DNA of 64,000 nt from Clostridia bacterium. Lineage in GTDB: Bacteria; Bacillota; Clostridia; UMGS1810. The stretch spans positions 1 through 64,000 of the forward strand of contig JAFUPN010000041.1 in NCBI GenBank assembly GCA_017481205.1, read 5' to 3'. This document shows, piece by piece, positions 19,818-29,000 of the stretch. The position numbers and the translations under genes were made by a program. Every line of letters begins with the position of its first letter. Position 1 is the first letter of the stretch. A model generated the notes under the pieces. It searched no databases, was not told the DNA's origin, and saw nothing but the letters and a program-made list of their open reading frames with translations.

Positions 19818-22468
19818 TATTGTCTCGCCTCCGTTTCTTCATACAACATAACAGTTTTGGTATTGAGATTGTTCATACAGAATACTGCATAGTGAGCATC
19901 TGTACCGTTTGACTTATAGGTTTTGATTTCTGATGCGCTGATGGGTCTGGTATCGCCGGTTCTCGCATTGTACTGAACAATGCTGTTTGTGCTGAGCGAT
20001 GCATATCTGAGGTTTTCCTGAGAGAAATCGTCACCAGAAACACTGATTACAGCAAAGTTGCTGCCCACATCATATATTCTTCCCACATAATACTGGGGTG
20101 AATCGTAGCCAATCTGATTTACTCTGGTATCGTCCATTGCAAACACATTTTCTCTCGCATCAAAGATTACATCAAGAGATTTTATATTGCCTGCCGCATC
20201 TGCGCCGTATTTGATAATATCTCCGCCGGATAGCAGAGGATGTACCGATTTAACCGGAGCGGCATCCACAGCAGAAGAATTCTTGGTGAATTCAACATCG
20301 GGGCTGAGATACATGGTAACGAAGGAGCCGTTGCACCAGCCATTTATTGTATACACCTCGTTGCCCTCGGCATCCAGGCTGTTGTTTATGCTTCTTATAA
20401 GCATAGGCACACTGTCTGGATTTGTCTGATTGGGGTTGTCGTTGCGGTATACAAGAGCCTCTGCACAGCCGAAGGTGTCCAGATTGTATACCTCAATCTC
20501 ATCTGCATTGTACTGCTGGTCGTTTACAAACAGGTTTTTGTTTCCCGCAAGGAAATTTTCATCATCGCTAATATCGCCCGGTACATTGAATACAATTGAA
20601 TTTACCACATTATACAGGGTAGACATAGCAGATATATTGCTTCTGTAGCGGACAGCATTTGTGAAAGTATAGCGTGTCAGTTTATTGAGCGGGTCGCCGT
20701 ATACTCCGGGGGTATCCGGGAGCATATCCGTGGCAAAGTCGATTGCTCGAAGCTCGCCGTTTCCGTCAAGACCGAAGCGTACAAGCTGATGAGCAACATT
20801 TCCGTCTGGTGCTACGGCAGTGTAAAAGGTATCTCTGCTGTTATTACGCACACCGTCTATAATGGTCTTTTCGCGTACAACATATTCGTCAAAGCTGCCT
20901 GACTGAGTATAGATTCTTACCATAAGGTCTGTTTCCATACCATCCATCCACTTTACACCCACAAGATAACCGTACTGCATATCACCGCCATCGGGGCTTG
21001 CCGCAACTATGGTGTTACCATCGTAGATAAGGCTGATTTCAAGAGGAATACTCTCTATCTGACGGAGAGCAATATTAATGAAGTAATCTGACATAATATA
21101 CTCTGTATCGTCAACTGTGATTATGCCTTCAGCATGATTGATTTCATTAACAATGCCGGCAAGAGCGGTCTTTACTTTTGTAAGCTTTATAAAGCCGCCG
21201 TCTGCGCTCTTTTCAACTCTGAGAATATCTCCGGAGCTGATATCGATAGGATCGATAACTGCGCCATTATCGTTTCTTACAATGTTGGGAATATCATCAA
21301 TACACACTGTATAATATGCATTGTATTTATCTCTCACGGTCTCGGTTACGGAATCGTAACTGAGAACTGTAAGATAGCTGTAGCTGTTTATAAACACCAC
21401 ATCATATGTTCCGTCCTCATCATTATCTGCAAGCACAAGATTTCCGGGACCTCTTTTTATGTACGAATCAATATTTGAAGCAATCTTTCTGCCGTTGTAT
21501 ATATACTGACATCGTGAAGAAAGCTTTTCGGTGCGGCGCTTGCTGCCATCGCTTCTCCAATATGTAAGGCTTGTACCGTCTTTTTCATCAAGGTCGGCAA
21601 GGCTGATTGTGAGTTTTTCGGACAGGTCACGGAGATATACTATCTCGTCCTTTGCGCCGGAAATATTTTCCTTAACAAAGGCTCTTGCATAACAGCCCAG
21701 CATATCCCAATCGCCGGATTTAGACTTATAGGCAACACCGTCGATTTCAACAACATCGCCCAACTCGGCACTTTCGCTGCCGCTGAGAGTGTTGTAGGGA
21801 GTGCGGGACACAATGCCTTCGATTACAGTAATACCGTATATCTGTTCAAGAAGGCTTTCGCCTGATTTTTCGTATTCTTCGGTATCGCCGAAGGAAACCT
21901 GCTCAAGGGTTGGTGCGCAAGCCGAATTAAAGAGAAGCTTATATGCATTTTTCGCATCCATACCTGCAAGGCTCATATCAACACTTTCGGTAAGGTCGAG
22001 GATTTTTGCCACATACATGTCTCCTGCAGGATATCCGCCCTTGCTTACGGAGATAAGCTCATAATTCATCGCACGAACAAGAATTTTGAGTGCTTCGGTG
22101 GGAGTGATGATTCTTTCGGGCTCAAAAACACTGCCCTTTGAAATCCATCCCTTATCTACTGCAGTATAAACCACAGGAGCGTGCTCGCTGAAGGATTTTA
22201 CATCGGTGAAGAAGTATTCATCATGCTTTTCTGTATAGGGAATCTGCATAAAATCAAGAATGGCTTTTACATAAGCCGCTCTTGTAACATCACCTTGTGC
22301 AAACAGCTCTTTGCCCACAATCAATTCTACAAATTCACGGGCTTCTGTCAGGTCGGCTTCAAGGTCGGTATCAATCACAGTTGCCGCTGTTTCTTCGGCA
22401 AAAGCAATCCCCCCGAGACTTACAGCCATCACAGCAAGAGCTGTGATAAGTGCCAAAAGTTTTTTCAT
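19817..22468 (-). CDS. Exported protein with SLH-like N-terminal repeats
   Basis: 883 aa. Signal peptide MKKLLALITALAVMAVSLGG, cleavage near AFA-EE. The region about 45-135 resembles one to two S-layer-homology repeats (GDVTRAAYVKAIL ... FFTDVKSFSEHAP ... AVDKGWISKGSVFEPERIIT), but it is divergent. The remaining 700 aa are beta-rich with turns such as DNDEDGTYDVVFINSY and no family I can name. AAAGGAAG precedes the ATG. It is placed between the canonical SLH protein and the large lyase, overlapping the latter by one base, so it probably makes up part of the same surface assembly. Function unknown. Confidence 0.6.
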   Translation of the reverse strand: MKKLLALITALAVMAVSLGGIAFAEETAATVIDTDLEADLTEAREFVELIVGKELFAQGDVTRAAYVKAILDFMQIPYTEKHDEYFFTDVKSFSEHAPVVYTAVDKGWISKGSVFEPERIITPTEALKILVRAMNYELISVSKGGYPAGDMYVAKILDLTESVDMSLAGMDAKNAYKLLFNSACAPTLEQVSFGDTEEYEKSGESLLEQIYGITVIEGIVSRTPYNTLSGSESAELGDVVEIDGVAYKSKSGDWDMLGCYARAFVKENISGAKDEIVYLRDLSEKLTISLADLDEKDGTSLTYWRSDGSKRRTEKLSSRCQYIYNGRKIASNIDSYIKRGPGNLVLADNDEDGTYDVVFINSYSYLTVLSYDSVTETVRDKYNAYYTVCIDDIPNIVRNDNGAVIDPIDISSGDILRVEKSADGGFIKLTKVKTALAGIVNEINHAEGIITVDDTEYIMSDYFINIALRQIESIPLEISLIYDGNTIVAASPDGGDMQYGYLVGVKWMDGMETDLMVRIYTQSGSFDEYVVREKTIIDGVRNNSRDTFYTAVAPDGNVAHQLVRFGLDGNGELRAIDFATDMLPDTPGVYGDPLNKLTRYTFTNAVRYRSNISAMSTLYNVVNSIVFNVPGDISDDENFLAGNKNLFVNDQQYNADEIEVYNLDTFGCAEALVYRNDNPNQTNPDSVPMLIRSINNSLDAEGNEVYTINGWCNGSFVTMYLSPDVEFTKNSSAVDAAPVKSVHPLLSGGDIIKYGADAAGNIKSLDVIFDARENVFAMDDTRVNQIGYDSPQYYVGRIYDVGSNFAVISVSGDDFSQENLRYASLSTNSIVQYNARTGDTRPISASEIKTYKSNGTDAHYAVFCMNNLNTKTVMLYEETEARQ

Positions 22469-22489
22469 ATCTGTTCTTCCTTTCTACAG

Positions 22490-24112
22490 TTATCTGATTA
22501 TTGCAAGTACATTGTTCAGAATTGACGCTGTTTCTGCTCTGGTGGTGTTATTATTGGGATTGAAGTTATTATTATAGCCGTTTATAACTCCCAGACCGCC
22601 GAGAACGGATACTGCTTCTTTGGCATAATCCGCAACACTTGCATCATCTGCAAAGGTAGCCCCGCTGCCCTTAGCAACACCGTTTTGCTGCAGTGCTCTC
22701 CATGTCATAACCGCCGCATCCTGACGGGTTATTTCGTCATTGGGATTAAAGCTGCCGTTATAGCCGGTTACAATACCCTTGCCCGAAAGCGCAAGCACAT
22801 AGGGTGCGTACCAATCGGCAGGTGCCACATCTGCAAAATCTGCTCTGTAGCTGTCACCGCCAAGACCCAGGGTCAGGCAGAGCATTTTTGAAAACTCCGC
22901 TCTTGTAACCTTCTTTTCGGGAAGGAAGGAGCCGTCATTATATCCATTTACTATACCAAGGGCTGCCAGATTGTTTACCTTAGCCTGTGCCCAGTGACCG
23001 TTCATATCGGTAAAGGTTACTGCGCCAGACTCTTCCTTGGCAGGGGTGTTTGTCACCGTGCCGCCGCCAAAGCTTCCGCCGGAGATAGCGGAGCCGCCGC
23101 CCGATGAGGAACCGCCGCTACCGGAGCTTCCGCCGTCGGCAACATCGTCTACTGCATCGTCAAAGGCGCTGTCTACCTCGTCAAAATCCTTATATGCTTT
23201 TCCAAGCATTTCTGCAAATACCTGATTTTTCTTATAATCATTTGAAAGCTTACTGTAGTCGCCGAGGCTGATGCCAAGCTCTGTTGCATTTTCTTCTATA
23301 ATACTGCGGAGCTCGGTGTCGGAATCCGCCTTGTTTATTCTTGCAAGGAGAAGATTTTTTCTGTAAATTTCTTCTGCATTGCCGTCCTCAAGAGTATCAA
23401 GCTTTATGAGCCTTTCAAGCTCTTTGCGAATCTTTGAGTTGTAGACATTGTAATCTGCTGTCATATCAACACCGATATATTTTGAAAATCTTCCAAGGGC
23501 ATCGCCAAGGGACATATCGCCCTCCTTAACCATTGCCAGCGCAAGACCTGCCGTATATTCACTCAGGAGGGAATCGGCACTGTAGCCACCTTTCGGTTTG
23601 TTTGCATAAAGATAATCACCGAGTATATCAGCATATTTTTTTGCAAGGTCTGCATCTGCGCCCAGGTCTGATGCGTTGGTTCTGAGTATATCTGCTATGC
23701 CTGAGGAGGTGGCGGAATTTATATCATCAATATATTCTTCTGCCTTATCTGCATCTGCATAGGAAAACCAGATTTCTGCAGATTCATCGCCCTGGTAAAC
23801 AATTGCCTTGTACATACCGCCGTCCCAGTTGTCCATAAGCCCCATACTGAGGCTGAATCTGCCATCCTTATCTGTATGCGCCATATTGAAAACCGCGCCG
23901 CCTCTGCCTGCCGTTCCGGAAGTAAGAGCCGCCGGGTCGCTGTCAAAAGGAAGCACCACAACGGTAACCTCACTGCCGGATTTACCGGTACCGCTTACTG
24001 TGAGCATATCATTTTCACTTGAAAACACTGCATCGGCTCCAAGGGGTGCCCCAAGAGCACTCTGAGTCAGAAGAGTCATGCTCAGTGCAGCTGCAAGAGT
24101 AATTTTTTTCAT
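22490..24112 (-). CDS. S-layer homology (SLH) domain surface protein
   Basis: 540 aa. Signal peptide MKKITLAAALSMTLLTQSAL, an Ig-like segment about 25-120, a long helical region about 125-320, a Ser/Gly linker about 325-355, then three SLH repeats at about 365-540 (FTDMNGHWAQ ... GYNDGSFLPEKKVTRAEF; FADVAPADWYAPYV ... FNPNDEITRQDA; a third ending FNPNNNTTRAETASIL). SLH repeats bind pyruvylated secondary cell-wall polymers, so this is the likely wall anchor of the cluster. It lies 16 nt from the solute-binding lipoprotein gene and 21 nt from the next, all one transcript by spacing. Confidence 0.85.
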   Translation of the reverse strand: MKKITLAAALSMTLLTQSALGAPLGADAVFSSENDMLTVSGTGKSGSEVTVVVLPFDSDPAALTSGTAGRGGAVFNMAHTDKDGRFSLSMGLMDNWDGGMYKAIVYQGDESAEIWFSYADADKAEEYIDDINSATSSGIADILRTNASDLGADADLAKKYADILGDYLYANKPKGGYSADSLLSEYTAGLALAMVKEGDMSLGDALGRFSKYIGVDMTADYNVYNSKIRKELERLIKLDTLEDGNAEEIYRKNLLLARINKADSDTELRSIIEENATELGISLGDYSKLSNDYKKNQVFAEMLGKAYKDFDEVDSAFDDAVDDVADGGSSGSGGSSSGGGSAISGGSFGGGTVTNTPAKEESGAVTFTDMNGHWAQAKVNNLAALGIVNGYNDGSFLPEKKVTRAEFSKMLCLTLGLGGDSYRADFADVAPADWYAPYVLALSGKGIVTGYNGSFNPNDEITRQDAAVMTWRALQQNGVAKGSGATFADDASVADYAKEAVSVLGGLGVINGYNNNFNPNNNTTRAETASILNNVLAIIR

Positions 24113-24128
24113 TTATATTTCCACCTTT

Positions 24129-25703
24129 CTACTGTCTGTTTATATATCTGTCGTATGCCGCTTGCTTAATGGCAATGGCACGGTCTATATGCTTTGCCTT
24201 ACATTCTTCCACAAACATTTCAAATTCTTCAATGGGTCTTGAGCCTATGATAAAATCCTCGGTATTTTCTTCACAGTATGCACTGATATCTATCATAATC
24301 CGGTTGTAATCATCCAGCTCCTCTGTGGCAAGGGTTATATGAGGCATAGAATGCTTTTCGTATTCATTGTCACTCCATATCTCCAGTGCTTTTTTCTGAG
24401 CAGGGTGCTGATAATACTGCTCTATATATCTCTCATCCTGAATTATAGGAGCCTCATTTGCCGAGCGCACATAAAGAGGAAGGATTTTTGCCGCAGAAAT
24501 TCCGTCGGGATTGTCAGTTACAAGCCCCGTATATACCGGCTGACCGTCAACCATATTATAGCTGACTCCCTCTATGCCGAAGTTGTTAAGCATAGAGCCC
24601 TCCTCACTGTAGGAATAGTCAAGTAACCTTGCCGCCAAAGCCGGGTCCTTGCAGTCTCCGCTGATAGCGGCACCGTCTATAGGTTCATACGGCCAGGTCT
24701 TTGCAGAAAAGGAAGGACGCTGACCCTCTGGTGCGGGAAATTTTACTGCCGCAAGGGAATAATTTTCGTCTCCGTTGGTTCTTGCCGAATTAAGCCATAC
24801 ACCCATTGCGCTTCCTCCTGCACCGAAGGTAGCACCGGAAATGCCGTTGAGCATACTGGCGTACATATAATCAGATCCCATTATGGCAAAGTTCTTGTCA
24901 ATAAGTCCGTTTCGATACCAACGGTTCATGGTGACAACAAATTCCTTATATCCGGTCTCTATGGGACCGTATTTGACAATACCCTCATCCACATAAAAGC
25001 CTTCTCCGGTGTTAAAGCCGCCGAGAAACCTCTTAAGAACAGCGGTTTTGCCGATAAACGGAGCCTTGGCTCCCTTTTTCTCTTTAAATGTAGTAAGCAC
25101 AGCTTCCCATTGGTCTATAGTCCCGGGAGATTCAAGATTAAGCTCCTTGAGCCAGTCGTCACGGATTATAAAGCCCTGGGTTGTGATTAACTTTTCTCCG
25201 TTGCGGATAAAGGGGAATACATAGTAACTGCCGTTATCGGTCTTGACAGATTTGTCAATATCCTTGTTTTCCGACAAAAATTTTGTCAGATTCGGGGCAT
25301 GGTTTACCAATATATCATTGAGTCTCATTATAGTGCCCCGCTCTATACTTGCCTCGGGGCTTCTGCTGTACCAGTTACTCTCTATAATATCGGGCAGGGG
25401 TTCACCGGAGGCGATAAGCATATCCAGAGTTTCGTTATATTTCCCCGGAGACGGATGAATCCAGGTGATGTCAATACCGGTGCGTTTTGCATACTCTGCG
25501 GCAAAGGGAGTTTCGCCGAAATTCGTAACAGAATCAAGCATCTCCGGTAACTCCATCCAGTATGTAAGGGACGGTTTTTCTGCAGTGTCGCTGCTGCAGC
25601 CGGACGACAACAAAAGCAAGCCTGCGCCAAGTACCGCTCCTATGCAAAAAAAGCATAATCTGCTCCCGGGTCGCTTACCCGGAGGAATATTTTTTCTGTG
25701 CAT
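24129..25703 (-). CDS. Extracellular solute-binding lipoprotein, sugar ABC type
   Basis: About 524 aa. An N-terminal membrane segment ends in a lipobox LLSSGC, so the protein is lipid-anchored. It has the type-1 solute-binding fold of oligosaccharide transporters (LipO/YtcQ-like): LTYWMELPEM, YAKRTGIDITWIHPSPG, then GITFGAGGSAMGVW-like hinge region and a C-terminal helical lobe. No permease or ATPase gene is adjacent, so it must work with components coded elsewhere or serve as a surface binder. The ATG at 25703 has AAAGGAG 5 nt upstream; a GTG two codons earlier overlaps that site. First gene of a five-gene run that continues to the 12783 gene. Confidence 0.82.
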   Translation of the reverse strand: MHRKNIPPGKRPGSRLCFFCIGAVLGAGLLLLSSGCSSDTAEKPSLTYWMELPEMLDSVTNFGETPFAAEYAKRTGIDITWIHPSPGKYNETLDMLIASGEPLPDIIESNWYSRSPEASIERGTIMRLNDILVNHAPNLTKFLSENKDIDKSVKTDNGSYYVFPFIRNGEKLITTQGFIIRDDWLKELNLESPGTIDQWEAVLTTFKEKKGAKAPFIGKTAVLKRFLGGFNTGEGFYVDEGIVKYGPIETGYKEFVVTMNRWYRNGLIDKNFAIMGSDYMYASMLNGISGATFGAGGSAMGVWLNSARTNGDENYSLAAVKFPAPEGQRPSFSAKTWPYEPIDGAAISGDCKDPALAARLLDYSYSEEGSMLNNFGIEGVSYNMVDGQPVYTGLVTDNPDGISAAKILPLYVRSANEAPIIQDERYIEQYYQHPAQKKALEIWSDNEYEKHSMPHITLATEELDDYNRIMIDISAYCEENTEDFIIGSRPIEEFEMFVEECKAKHIDRAIAIKQAAYDRYINRQ

Positions 25704-25796
25704 CGCCACTCCTTTCCGTGAGGTATGCCCACTTAATATTTTTTCCTTTAGGATGACGTTTTTTTCAAAAAGAAAAATTCACCCTTGTACCATATC

Positions 25797-25825
25797 ATTC
25801 TAACATAAACAAATGGAATATTCAA
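25797..25825 (-). promoter_or_regulatory. Candidate promoter of the exoprotein operon
   Basis: On the minus strand TTGAAT (25820-25825), 17-nt spacer, TAGAAT (25797-25802), about 94 nt upstream of the lipoprotein start. Both boxes match consensus at four or five of six positions. Confidence 0.55.
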
Positions 25826-25930
25826 CGGCCAAAACACAAACTTTTCAACTAAAAACCGTCAAAATGCCAACTACCGTCAATTTTCAAACTAAAAAACGGT
25901 TTTGCCGCAAAAGATATAAAATGATTTCAT

Positions 25931-25953
25931 CGGCGCGCCGGGGCGTCACGCCC
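25931..25953. repeat. GC-rich double palindrome
   Basis: CGGCGCGCCG (25931-25940) followed directly by GGGCGTCACGCCC (25941-25953). It is a GC island in an AT-rich spacer and looks like a dispersed intergenic repeat. Confidence 0.5.
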
Positions 25954-25977
25954 TACAAAAATCCATCAAAACACAAA

Positions 25978-26008
25978 GCAAAACAGACCCAATACAGGTC
26001 TGTTTTGC
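25978..26008 (-). terminator. Terminator of the LamG-metallophosphoesterase gene
   Basis: Perfect 12-bp stem GCAAAACAGACC / GGTCTGTTTTGC with a 7-nt loop, beginning 9 nt after the stop codon, followed on the minus strand by TTTGTGTTTTG. Confidence 0.85.
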
Positions 26009-26016
26009 AATACAAC

Positions 26017-29000
26017 TTATTTTACTGTCAGCTTTACTGCTCCCGCAAGTGGTGCAAGAGCTTTTTTATCGCTCCACACCATTATTTTAACTACTGCGGC
26101 ATCATCAGCCCTGGTAAATGTCAGCTGATTTTCGCCCTTATCAAGAGTAATAAGCTCGGTTTTTGCAAGGCTTCCGCCGCCATCATACTGCGCTGCGATT
26201 ACCTGCTCTCCACCACTTTTTGCCGCAACGGTAAAGCTTACCTGAGACCCGGTTATTGAGCCGCTCTCAACACCGGATGTGAAATCGGCAGTATAGTATG
26301 TCTTTATATCATAGTAACTATATGCATCGGCAGAAGCATCATATGCTACTGCATAATCACCTGCTGTCACTATGCTGCCGGAGGTTTTTGTAAAGCCGTC
26401 AGCACCGGATACAGTCACGCCTAAGCTTTCGCCAAGCTCTGCCGCCGCCATTCCGGGGTCTGTATATACGACTTTTGCAGTATTATCAACAGTGATACCC
26501 TTGCCGTAATCCTTATCCTCAAGACCCTGAGCCCAGAGGAGCATAGGAAGATTTTTTGTTTCATAAATCTCCACATCATCGGCATAGCCTGTAAGCTCAA
26601 AGGTTTCGGTTGACCAGCCGACAGTACCCTCAAATGTTATGCGGATATCACTGCCGGATGTAAAGCTTACGGCAGCATCATCTGACACCAGCTTTCCGTT
26701 TATGTATGTATCAATCAGCCCGGTCTCGATATTATATACACCCACAAGCTTGTTCCACTGATATTTATTTAGACTATCTGTGGATTTTGCAGTTACCGCA
26801 GTACCGCCGTTGGTACCGATAAGAGCATAGACGGTATCCTGGCTTGCCGGCATAACATTCATTGAGAATACGAGATATTTTGAATCGGCATTTGCCTGTT
26901 TCCAATTTCTCTTGGCAGCCCCACTGCCGCCGGGAACAGGAGCTCCCCAGGTACGTCCGCCGGAGGCAATATACATTCTGGCAGACTCATCGTCGAAATT
27001 TTTGCCGCCAATGCCGGTTTCATAGGTTGTAACGCCGTTTTCCTGACCGTTGTTGAGGATATATTCATCAGAAGAGGATTCTGTGGACACATAGTCTGTC
27101 CTGCCCTCATCATAGTCGGTAATATCAAATTGTCCTGATGGTATGGCATCAATGCTCTTAAAGGAGGTGCTTCTGTAATCGCCCTGTACATTCACGGCTC
27201 TAACTGCAACAAAATTGTCAAAATCTCCATTGAGTGCAAGGACATCACCGCTGAAGCTGTTGCCATCGGCAGTCCATTCAAAGCTCACATTATCATCGCC
27301 CTCTGCCTTGAGGTATACAAAGCCGTCACGCTCAATTTTCGAAACCCTGATATCTCCCACTGTGCTCTGAGCCTTGCGGGTAATCTGGCTGATACCCTGG
27401 GGAATCCACTTTTCATTAATAAGGTCGTAGCCTCTGGTTACAACTCTGTCGCTGTAGATTTCCGCATACACACAGGATGCGTCATCATAGGATGTGATAT
27501 CGTTGTTTCTGTCCTCATCAACAGGTGTTGTCTGGGATATGATACCGCCGTCATGAACAAAGGCGGGCTTTTCCTGACGTCCGTTGGTTGTCCATGACCA
27601 CTCGTTGTTAATGCCAAAATGAGAGTGTCCTGATACTACAATTGCATTGGGATGCTTATTTAAAATATCCTTGAAGGCCTGCTGGCGCACCTGAGAATTT
27701 TCCCAGGTTTCCTGTGCTCTGCCTATGGTGTCCTCTATGGGTACATGGCTGAATACAAAGATTGGTTTGCCGCTTTCTTCCATTTCAAAAAGCTTGCGGT
27801 CAAGGAAGTCCAGCTCCTGCTGCATAAGGTCGTAATATGCCTTGCCGCCGCTTTCATAGGGCACTCTAAGAAATATGAGGTGATAGCCCTTTACATAATC
27901 GTCATAGAAGGTGGCAAGATTGCTCTTATCAGAGGGACCCGTGTAGGTCTCGTCCACCTCGCGCTCAATTGCATCCTCATAATATCCGCTTTCAATACTG
28001 TAGTCAATCCAGCTATTGAGATATTCGCTGTATCTCCAGGAGGCTGTTGCGCCATAAGTTGCGTTTATATTGTAGCGTCCTGTTTCGGGGACATCGTGGT
28101 TACCCTGAACCATGTATACAGGTATGGTAAACTGCTCAAAATATTTTCTTGCCACATCAAACTGGCTGGGGGCATTTTCCCAGTCGCCACTGACAGCGCC
28201 TTTATTTGCCTGGTATGCATCAATCTGAGCCTTGCTGTGGGAGCCCCACCAGTTGGTGATATCGCCGTTTACAACCACTGCGTCCGCATAGGAATTGATA
28301 TGCTTGAGGGTCATATCATGCTTGCTTGTGGGCTCCTTATCTGCAGTCTGTGTACCGAAGTGATAGTCGGAGCTAAGAGCAATAATCACATCAGGCTCGG
28401 TCTCTGTCATGCGCTTTGATTCAGGAATTTCAAAGGTGAAGTCTATCTCTGCGTTATTATAATAATATCTTGCAAGAAGATACTCTGCTGTCTGAGGAAT
28501 AAACATATCCTTGGTGACGGTATATCCCTTTCTCAGGTCTGCACCGGTAAAGGACTTGATGGGCAGGTAGTCTGCAAGGGGCTGAACTGAGCCGGCATCT
28601 GCAACTGCCCAGCAAAGGTCAACCAAAGTATAGTCAAACTTATCTGCCAGGTCTATGCTGATTGTACCCTTGGCACAGCCTGCATCACTGTTTGCAAACA
28701 CATAGTCAAGGGTAAAGCCCTCAACGGGATAGGTTCCTATATGGCTGTCCTTATCTACAAAGACAATATCGCCTGCGGTTATATATTCATCAATGCCGGC
28801 AATTGCACCGTTTCTGTATACAACAGCCTCACCGTCGCAGGGAAGGTCGGATATTTTTACTGTATTTGCCTTAATTTTGGCTGTATCTCCATTAAGAATG
28901 ATATTTTCGTTTTCATATATCTTGCCGGGGTCGTATTTAACTGTGCCGGAAAGAGCTGTAACATAGCTTCTCAGATTGTCGATATACACATTATTCTCTG

